From positions 496,001-560,000 of the forward strand of contig JAMYHL010000004.1 in the NCBI GenBank assembly GCA_025531455.1: a DNA stretch of 64,000 bases, read 5' to 3'. Both the position numbers and the translations under genes were made by a program. A model generated the notes under the pieces. The model ran no database searches, was not told the origin of the DNA, and saw nothing but the letters and a program-made list of their open reading frames with translations. Below are positions 56,302-64,000 of the stretch, piece by piece (position 1 is the stretch's first letter; each line of letters opens with the position of its first letter). This DNA is from Apiotrichum sp. Y4204 (taxonomy: Eukaryota; Basidiomycota; Tremellomycetes; Trichosporonales; Trichosporonaceae).

Positions 56302-57515
56302 ATGGGCAGCGACACCGACACCGACACCGGGTCCGTCACCGAGCTGGACCTCGCCGGCGCCGCGATGGCGAGCATGGCCCTGGACCAAGAGGCTTCCATC
56401 CCTTCAACAGCCTCCCCCGTACTATCGCAAAACACGAGTTTCCCCTCGGCACGGGTACCGACCAAAGCTGTCGCCGCGTTCGAGACGGCCGAGGGAGTCG
56501 GCGCGCGGGTGCGCCGCTCAATTGGGACACCCGGGCTATGGAACCTCTCACCGTTCCTCATTCTCGACTACTGCCGCCTGCGCCCCGGCCAGGGGTTCCC
56601 CGACCACCCACACCGGGGTATGAGCACTGTGACCTATGTCCTCGAGGGGTGAGTCCCACTACTCATGACAGCGCTGACTCCAGATCGATGCAACACGAGG
56701 ACTTTCTCGGTAACCGCGGGGTACTCTCCGCTGGCGACGTGCAATGGATGACGGCCGGGCGGGGAATCCTACACTCTGAGATGCCATTCTTCGATCCTGA
56801 GGACGACAATCCGCCCGACGTGGTGGCGCTGCAGCTGTGGATCGACCTTCCCGCGGGGCGCAAGATGTCTAAGCCGTCGTACAAGGAAAAGAAGGGCACG
56901 GGGCTGCCGCGCGCCGAGTTCCTGCACGGCTCGGCCGTCGTCGTCGCAGGGGAAAGTCACGGCATAACGGGGCCGATCCGCGGGCTTGGGTGCTGGTTCA
57001 TCGACCTGCGTTTTGAAGCTGGCGCGGACACTCTCCAGCCGCTTCCGCGGGGATGGACTGCGTTCGCGTACGTCCTCGACGGCAAGGTGGTCATCGGCGG
57101 GAAAGAGGTGGCCGCGCACAACTGTGCGGTTCTGAGCGACGGAGATGACGTACGCTTCCAGCAGAAGAAGGGCGCGTCGCGCGTCGTGCTGATTGCGGGC
57201 GAGCCGCTCGACCAGCCAGTGGTTCTGCAAGGCCCATTTGTGGGAACTTCGCGGGAAGCGGCGGTTACCGCGCTGCGGGATTTCCAGAATGGCCGGAACG
57301 GATTCGAGCGCGCGCCGGGATGGCAGAGTGAGATTGGCAAGGATATCGGGATGGTGGGGAGGAGAATCAAGAAGGGAAAGGGGAACAGTCGGCGAGAGGA
57401 GCGGCGGGACCGGACCCAAGCGACAGACGACAGCGATTCAAGTCGGACGGCTACCGAAACGAACGGTCGCCAGAAGGGGAGCAAGTCGGGCAAGTTGAGC
57501 AAGTCGCGTAGATGA
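56302..57515 (+). CDS. Pirin family cupin protein
   Basis: Two exons, 56302-56648 and 56684-57515, give 392 residues; the intron is only 35 nt. Pirins are iron-binding bicupins, some acting as nuclear cofactors and some as quercetinase-like dioxygenases. After a 60-residue acidic/Ser-rich N-terminus come RRSIGTPGLWNLSPFLILDY, the metal-binding FPDHPHRGMSTVTYVLEG (H102, H104), VQWMTAGRGILHSEMP, LQLWIDLP and the second cupin (AFAYVLDGKVVIGG). The C-terminus is a long basic Lys/Arg/Ser tail, absent from most pirins and suggesting nuclear or nucleic-acid association. Start is the first ATG after the TATA pair. Confidence 0.93.
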
Positions 57516-57618
57516 GCCCAACATTAAAAAAGTCATAGCATCTCATACCATACTGTAGAGTCTGCATTCCATGTATATTGTTGCAATATCGCACTGTTAC
57601 ATATAGTTGATTATAGAA

Positions 57619-58708
57619 CTAAGTAAACACCTCACTCTGCACAGCATGGTACACTTCCACCAATGCGTCGAGCCGCGGTCGCACATCCTGCGGAGATCGT
57701 CAGCACAGGCGTGAGGCATCGCGGTGTTCACTTTACACCCACCTCAAACGGCACGACAACTCCATCGTCGGTCACAATGCCCAGGTAGTACACGACATTC
57801 CACCGTCGGAGCGCTTCGTGAATCACTACGGTCTGAATCGCCCCGCGGGGAACAAATCGTCGCTTGGTCCAAGTGTGTACTTGCTGTCCAGCGATGGAAA
57901 GTGTGCTGACTGTCGCGAGCTGAAGGCCAAGGCCAGGAAGAGGCGTGAGGGATTCTGCCGTCAGCAGAAAAAAAAAAAAAAAAAAACCACTGGCAGGTCC
58001 AAATCGAATTGCCACCGTCGTAGACTCACGGTAATCGACTTTGTTGCGCGGCACGCACAGCAGCAGCAACAGCCCGGCCCCAAACCCGTACCAGACACGA
58101 TGGTGCGGAAGGCGATTGTGAAGCAGGGAGGATAGTGGATTCAAGCACGTCAAGCACGGCAACCACCTAGGCCGCCAAACGATGAGCCTTTGCCAGTCCC
58201 CTGCAGTCCACGACGCCAGATCGGAACCCTTCGTCTTGATGTTGGACCACAGTGGCCATTCGCGGACGTTTCCGCGCGTGTTGTCAATTGCCGCCTTGGA
58301 AAAAGTCGCACACGCTTCCTTGAGAGCATCGATAGCCAATCCCACTTGTTCGGTGTGTGCCGCCCAAGATGTGTGAGGCCAGCGCGGCACTGGAGGAAGT
58401 TTGTCCCAACTGCAGCCATTACGGGTGCACACGTTTCCGATCGACTCCAGGTTCCAGTCCCAGCGCAGTGCAACGAGGAGCACCAGGACGCTTATCGCAA
58501 GTAGCCACTTGGAAATTAGGGGTGCCGATGATCTCGGAGACCAAGATGCCGGCGGCTTTGAAGTCGCGGAAGCTGAGTATGGCGGTATCGATACCCGGGG
58601 CTTTGGTACCACACCTTGATTGCGCGCCTTATCTGGTCGTGCCCGAGGATAAATGCGGTGTTCTGTCAGCGCACCCAGCCGTTTGGGTCGATATTCGGTG
58701 CCCTCCAT
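57619..58708 (-). CDS. GPI15: GPI-GlcNAc transferase subunit PIG-H/GPI15, with long N-terminus
   Basis: Three exons: 58708 to 57991 or 57988, 57954-57743 and 57687-57619, about 333 residues. PIG-H belongs to the complex that adds GlcNAc to phosphatidylinositol, the first step of GPI-anchor synthesis on the cytosolic ER face. The C-terminal 110 residues match the family: ESLTPLPGLGLQL, RRFVPRGAIQTVVIHEALRRWNVVYYLGIV, VVPFEDVRPRLDALVEVY. A hydrophobic hairpin-like segment (FGAGLLLLLCVP) precedes it as expected. The first 200 residues, with another membrane segment at about 67-82, have no counterpart I know, since PIG-H is usually about 190 residues; the true start may be further in, or unseen introns may exist. 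The first intron is almost wholly a T-run. Confidence 0.75.
57968..57986. repeat. 19-nt A homopolymer (poly-T in PIG-H intron)
   Basis: The only long homopolymer in the window; on the gene's strand it is an uninterrupted T-run between donor and branch site. Confidence 0.95.
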
Positions 58709-60498
58709 TGCCCGCCGTGCTCTTCGCTTCCCCGCGGGAGGTGCTGTAGTTGTGGTGGCCTTTCTGTGCTGATTTTGTTGTCTAATGTCGAATCTGAATT
58801 CGTAGTTGAGATTGCGTGAATGATGTGGATGTTGTTATTCCAGTAGTGGTGGAGGTTTTGGGTTGGAAAGTGGCAGGGTAGAGTCTGCGCTGTGTGGGAT
58901 GTATGATGCAAGCATATGCATGGCCATCCGGTCGGGCCGGGTATTGACTTGAATGATTCGCGCAGATCAAAGATCTGCTAGCGCGAGCGCCAGAGGCCCT
59001 AGCGGCGCTTTTAGAGGCCGCAGAGGCACGAGGGCAGAAGCGCTTCCTATTGCCTCCTACTTTCCTCTTTGGGAGCGGATCGGGAATCGACTAGTCTGAC
59101 AGGAGACTAAATTGAAACAAGATTGGCGGCGTGGACGGCCAGTAAAGCCATCGCGGCGCAGGGGGAGCAGGGCTAGCACAGGGGGGGGCTGGCAGGGCTC
59201 TCGGGCTCTCGGGCTCTCGGTGACCCGGAAAACGTTGGCCCGTGCGGAAGATGATGCAAGAGGAAAAAAAGAATGAAGAAGAGAGGGGGCCCGTGCGGAT
59301 ATGCAGCGCAAGACGAGCCGCCTGCGAGTAGGAAGCCTGAGACTGGTGGTCTGTGCGGCCAGACATTGTACAGACAGGTACGGTACTGTAGTAATAGGTA
59401 CAGTAGTATACGGACTCTGGCAAACTGGCCTGGCGCTCTTCTTTGATTCTTCCCAAGTTTAAGCTCGGGCCATATGACTCGTGATCCCCGCACCCCCACA
59501 CTGCAAAACCCGCACGACCCACCATGTTTATCCGGCGCAGTAGTGGTCGACGCCGACGATGGAGCGAGTCGCAAGTCATTGCCATCGACCCATCGAGCAA
59601 CTCACAACTTCTTCGGTGATCACATCCTGTGTGCCGGGGAGCAAGATCAACGACGAGGAGGAGAAAAAGGGGTGCGAAGGGAACGCGGAGGACACCGGGG
59701 ATGAACTATTTTCGGTCATTACTGGCCCGCTTTATTGCTCGCGTAGATGGCGCTCGTCGTCATTCATCCAGCTATTCCGGTTGTTATCAATGGCCGGTTG
59801 TTATCAGAGGCCGGGGTATGTGACCCAGTGATCCAGTGAGCGGGTGACTGGGAGGATCAAAGTTATATGCCAATATGGCAGCACATGTAGTGGAACAGAC
59901 GGAGAACCCGGAACGAGAGAGATCCGGAAACCGAACGAGAGCGAGAAAGCGAGCACAGGCAAAAGCAAACCCAGGGACAGGGCCGAAGGGACGAACAGGA
60001 AGGAAGAGACTCACGGATGTGTCAAGGAGCAGATGATGTCTCGAGGCGTTCCGTGAAGAGAAAACCCAGCGAGCGCGCTATTGTGCGGAGCAAGAGAGCA
60101 TAACACCACAGACCACACGCTTGTAGGTGGTGGTGCATCTACTGTCGGCCCCTCTTGTGACCAACCGGCGCCATCGCATCCATCAGCCGTCGAAAGCCAT
60201 CGTTCGTGCCCTTATCATCATCATCATTCCATCGTCCGACCCTCATCAACCCATATACCATCGCACCGTTGTTGTCAAGACTCGAACAAGACATCAGAAG
60301 GAGGAGAAATCTGGAGCACCATCTTTCTTCTTCCCGTTCCCTGTTGATATACCCATCACAACATCCCAAGCGAAATTGATTGCCACCTTGCTTGTGCGCG
60401 CGGCTATTGGCCCACGGAGCAACCATCTCCGGCTCCATTGCTGGTTGTAGTGACCTCGCACCGTCCCCGTCCATCCCCACCGTCGGTCCACATCGCTC
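58709..60498. other. Gene-free 1.8 kb
   Basis: Divergent region between PIG-H and the last gene. Contains a GGGCTCTC triplication. Open frames on both strands between 59.05 and 60.5 kb (up to 170 codons) overlap and show no conserved features. Confidence 0.45.
59195..59218. repeat. Three perfect 8-nt tandem copies (GGGCTCTC)
   Basis: Perfect intergenic triplication following a G-run. Confidence 0.95.
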
Positions 60499-63400
60499 AT
60501 GCAGGTAAGTTAGTGTCCCCAACACAAGTCATCTCCGCGCGCACCTGCTCCGTCTCCTCGAACCCCACTTCCCCGCATTCCCCAGGCGCCCCAGAGCAAA
60601 TGCGCACGCGTCCGTGGCGCGGTGCGTCATGAGAGGGCCGAATCGATCGCGTCGTCGCGACGGAGCGTCGCCCCCATGCCCGCGTCGCCCTCCGCCCTCG
60701 GCGACGTCCCCATTGTCTCCTTGACCCCAGTACTTTTTTGTGTCCTTTTTTCGGAGCTGACTCAATTGCTAGGTTGATCTCCAGCCCAGCGTCGCTGTCC
60801 CCGCAGTGCACGTCTCGGCCGCACAAGCGGCTCATGCCGCGGCGCAGGCTCACCAGGCCCAAGCCGCCGCGGCTCAACAGGCCCAGGCGGCCCATCATGC
60901 ACAGGCACACGCTCATGCGCATGCACAGGCGCAGGCCGCAAAAGCACACGCCGATGCCATGCGCCGACGCGCGTCTGCGGGAGCGGTGCCCGGTGTAGGC
61001 GTATTGGGTATCGGGCCTATTGCGGCAGCAGGCGGGGCATGCGGGGCAGGCCGGGCAGGAACGGTGCCAGCCCAAGCCTCCAACGGTTTGCCATCCGTCA
61101 CCGACCACTCGCATCTAGTCGGACAGGCTCCACAACACCTCGCCCATGCTCAACAACAACAACCACCATCCCATCAACACCGTCAGCAAACGCGCCACCT
61201 CTCTCTCTCCCCCATCACTCCCGTTATCAGCATGTCGGCTGGGCAAGGCGTGCCCCGCCCAGGACCGGGACCGGGGCAACCTCCTGCACCACCATCACTC
61301 GACCTTTCCCAGCTCTTTGCCCATCAAGGCGCTGTCAACGTCCCACCCACCCCGTCACAGCCTACTCCGGCCACCGCAACCCACAACAACAATCCTGTAC
61401 CTCCGAGTGGCATGGAGGGTCTCTCGCAGCATGACATGGAACGGCATCAACACCCGGCCAACGGGCCAACACCGGAGGACCCCTACTGGAACGTTCGTCT
61501 CATGCAACAAACGTTTCCCATTCAAGGCTCCCGACCGGCTCGCCACCTGCAGGTGCCTCCATCCGACTCTGCAATGTCTGAGAAGGCCAGCGCATCGACA
61601 ACAGGAGTCCCGGGGAGTGGACGGCCACCATCTACGTCCGGCACAACAAGTCAAATCGATGACCCGGTCAAGCCCTTCCTCGACGGTCTCGCAGCGGCCT
61701 CCGAGTCGCCTGCCCAGGCCCAAATGTGGACGGACGCCATCCGGCTCAAAATGAAGGCATTGGAGCTGCAGATCGCAGAAGCACGGTTAAAGGAGCGCGC
61801 TGCGCAAGTGGAGCTGCATCGTCTACAGAGTGGCGTCGAGCGGCTGTCTTCCTCGGGATCCGGATCCGGCAACGCGCAACAGAAGTCTGGACAGATCCCA
61901 CCCGCGCCCGCGACTGCTGGCCCATCCAACACATTCGTCACGGGTGGGTCCAACATTCCAGCCCAGCAGTTCGGGAATGATCAGTTCGGCTCCTTCCCAA
62001 TGGTTAACCCTGCCGATTCCCGCTCGCCCGTCATCGAGGCATCGCAAAACTCCTTCTCTGATCACATGCTTGCCTCGATGGGATTAGGGCCACAAGGGCA
62101 GGCACTCCGGAATACCGGCAGTAACAACGGCGGCACAAGCACTCCGCAACCCGTTTCCGCATTCGACCTCGAGGCCATGTTGCAGCAACAGAACAGTCTC
62201 GACAACCTGTTCTCTTGGCTCCCCGAAGCGGAGAACAGCCATCTCATGCCATCCTCAGCAGCACCATCCGATCTCCTTGTACCGGGAAGCGAAATGATGG
62301 GCTTGTCGGGTGCGCCGGCTGTCAAGCGCGAGAGTCTCCCTCCTGGCACACCGCTTTCTCCCGTCAAACGTCCGCTGTCCCCCGAATCTGACGGATCGCC
62401 GCAGGCACCACCACCGAAGAAGGGCAAGCCGCGCGGTGAGAAGAAGATTGTCATCGAGCAGCATGCGGCCTGCAAGACTTGTGGCAAAGCCGTCGCACGT
62501 GTTCTCCTGCGCGCGCCCAAGACAGCAATTCCCACGCCAATTTCTGTGGAGTTTCGCTGCCCAGACTGCACGGGCGTGCACCAACCACCAGCTGCCGACC
62601 CTCACGGCGCCGCCGGCTCATCGATTGGCTCGACCGAGGCCCGGAAGCGCATGCGCACCGCCATGGAGGACGACGACCTTGTCTCGGAGGAGCCCGCATC
62701 GCGCAGATGTTTCTGCGACGTCTGTCAGCGCGTCGTCGCCTGTGGACAGGTTGTCGGTGGTCCCGAGCGCAGTGCACTCGGTAACATGGCGGAAATCATA
62801 TGTGCATCCTGCGACAGCAAGTACCAGAGGTACGTGCCCTTGGCATATCGAGTAACGGTGGCTGAAGCTGACCTCTCAGGTGTACCGACTGCGGCGGTGG
62901 CGGCGGCCCGCGCGTTGGCATTGGCAAGTGGCGACTCAAGCAAGTGTTCCAGCCTGGCCGCAAGACGTGTAGCCTCTCGCATAGCCGTCTCGGTGATCGC
63001 CCTCGCGAGATCGGTGTGCATGTCACGCCGACCGACTTTACCCCCGAACAGCTCAAGGAGGTCATATCCCGGTGCAAGGCTTTGTGGACGGAAAAGACGC
63101 TCAGCCGACTTGCTGTTCCCGAAATGCTGGAGTGAGTGTTACCAGTGCTTCACGTGTTGACCTATCAGAATCGATTTGCCACCGGGCATGGTGAATCCGC
63201 TGCGCAACTACTCCGACGTGGACGACATTGTCAACCGCTGTTGGCCATCACGTGAAGCGATGATCCGCGCCGATGGAGTGGATCGCAACCGCTTCAAGCG
63301 CTTGCTCGGTCTAACATGGGCGCACTCCAGACCCCGGCGGACGGTTCGCACGGTGGACATTGAGGAAGAATATGCGCGCAATGTGGATAATGGCGACGAC

Positions 63401-64000
63401 GATGAAATGAGCACTGTCCTCGCGAATGTTAAGCGAAGTGAGTGCACACACATAACTCCGTGCTGTGCTAACGATTAGCGAACGTTGTCATTCCGGCAGG
63501 CTCGGAGCTGATCGGCATGTGGGGCGGTGAATGGGACATGCTCCACGGCTCGCTGCTCGTCTCAACCCTTATTCCCTTCGAGGGCACCGATGGCGAAGAT
63601 ACATCTGCGCTGTCTGTCGGCGAGCTCATCTCCAAAGTGCAGCAGGAGCACCTTAAACTCAATCAACTCGCCATGGCCGAAGCCCACCGACTGGGCCGTG
63701 AGGCACAGCTCATCAGGCCGTGCGAGCATCTCTGGGTCGTATCTGGTGGCTCGATGCCGTTGATAAGGGAGCGTATGGCGGACATCCTAGTGCGCAAACG
63801 CTCGTTTGTGCACGTCGAGGAGTACCTTACTCGTCATCCCGACTTCCTCGAGGCGCTCAAGGCTCGTCCCGTCGGACTTCATCCCGATATACACCGTCCC
63901 ATGCCACACCAGCTTACGGACGATAATACCCAGCCCCCGCAGCCACTCATCCTTGTCCGTTGGCTCGGGAAGGACTTCGACGCGCAACGTATTCTGGAGA
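60499..64000 (+). CDS. Large Gln/Ala/Pro-rich fungal protein with Cys-rich core, 3' end missing
   Basis: Visible exons: 60499-60504 (ATGCAG), 60773-62829, 62880-63131, 63169-63437, and 63500 (or 63479) running past 64000. Over 1,000 residues are seen. The first 500 are low-complexity: Ala/Gln/His repeats, then Pro/Ser/Asn-rich sequence, with one helical stretch (MKALELQIAEARLKERAAQ). A cysteine-rich core follows: CKTCGK and FRCPDCTG at about 565-605, then CFCDVCQ, ICASCDSKY and CTDCGGGG at about 648-695, probably binding zinc. Next come KWRLKQVFQPGRKTCSLSHSRLGD, a GxxRTC-SLSH-type block I recall from uncharacterised fungal proteins, and SELIGMWGGEWDMLHGSLL. A transcriptional or chromatin role is a guess from composition only. 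Confidence 0.72.

Overview
The window is nuclear DNA of a basidiomycete yeast or yeast-like fungus, most likely a tremellomycete close to Trichosporonales or Cryptococcus. The evidence is gene content (ALG9, ATG8, U2AF large subunit, CKS1, RPF2, RRP6, RRP42, TAF11, TIM8, mL46), a GC-rich and densely packed genome, and very many short introns. These are mostly 33-110 nt, with GTNNGT donors, CTRAC-like branch points close to the 3' end, and C/TAG acceptors. I rebuilt 27 protein genes by hand. Exons were joined only where the splice signals, reading frame and family conservation agreed. I saw no tRNA, rRNA, transposon, CRISPR array or virus-like element.

Layout. 1-9.5 kb: end of an ARPC1-like actin-nucleation gene, a twin-CX9C Emi1-type gene, ALG9, NSE3 (SMC5/6), exosome RRP42 and an uncharacterised 667-aa protein. 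10.9-24.2 kb: U2AF large subunit, CKS1, an HbpS/UPF0303-like protein, a FAF1-like ribosome biogenesis protein, a METTL7-like methyltransferase, ATG8 and RPF2. 24.2-36.3 kb: a gene-sparse, secretory stretch holding one secreted beta-trefoil lectin and two related, GPI-tailed pepsin-type proteases, separated by 2-3 kb without recognisable genes. 36.6-48.4 kb: TAF11, a single-pass membrane protein, a Zn2Cys6 transcription factor and RRP6, all on the minus strand. 49.6-64 kb: mitochondrial mL46, a NAPE-PLD-like metallo-hydrolase, TIM8 and FAM32A as a divergent pair, pirin, PIG-H/GPI15, and the 5' part of a large Gln/Ala/Pro-rich protein with a Cys-rich core.

How the genes relate. Most are unlinked housekeeping genes. 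Common themes are RNA processing and ribosome assembly (RRP42, RRP6, RPF2, FAF1-like, U2AF), the GPI/N-glycan secretory route (ALG9, PIG-H, and the GPI-tailed proteases that would use it), and mitochondrial import or translation (TIM8, mL46, Emi1-like).

The most unusual signal is exon architecture. Several genes need coding micro-exons of 6, 6, 10, 12, 16, 19 and 20 nt to restore invariant motifs, and some start codons sit in 6-7 nt first exons or are split by an intron. Two of the micro-exons lie exactly at functional hot spots: the hinge of CKS1 and the first cysteines of a zinc cluster. All exon boundaries are predictions from sequence alone.
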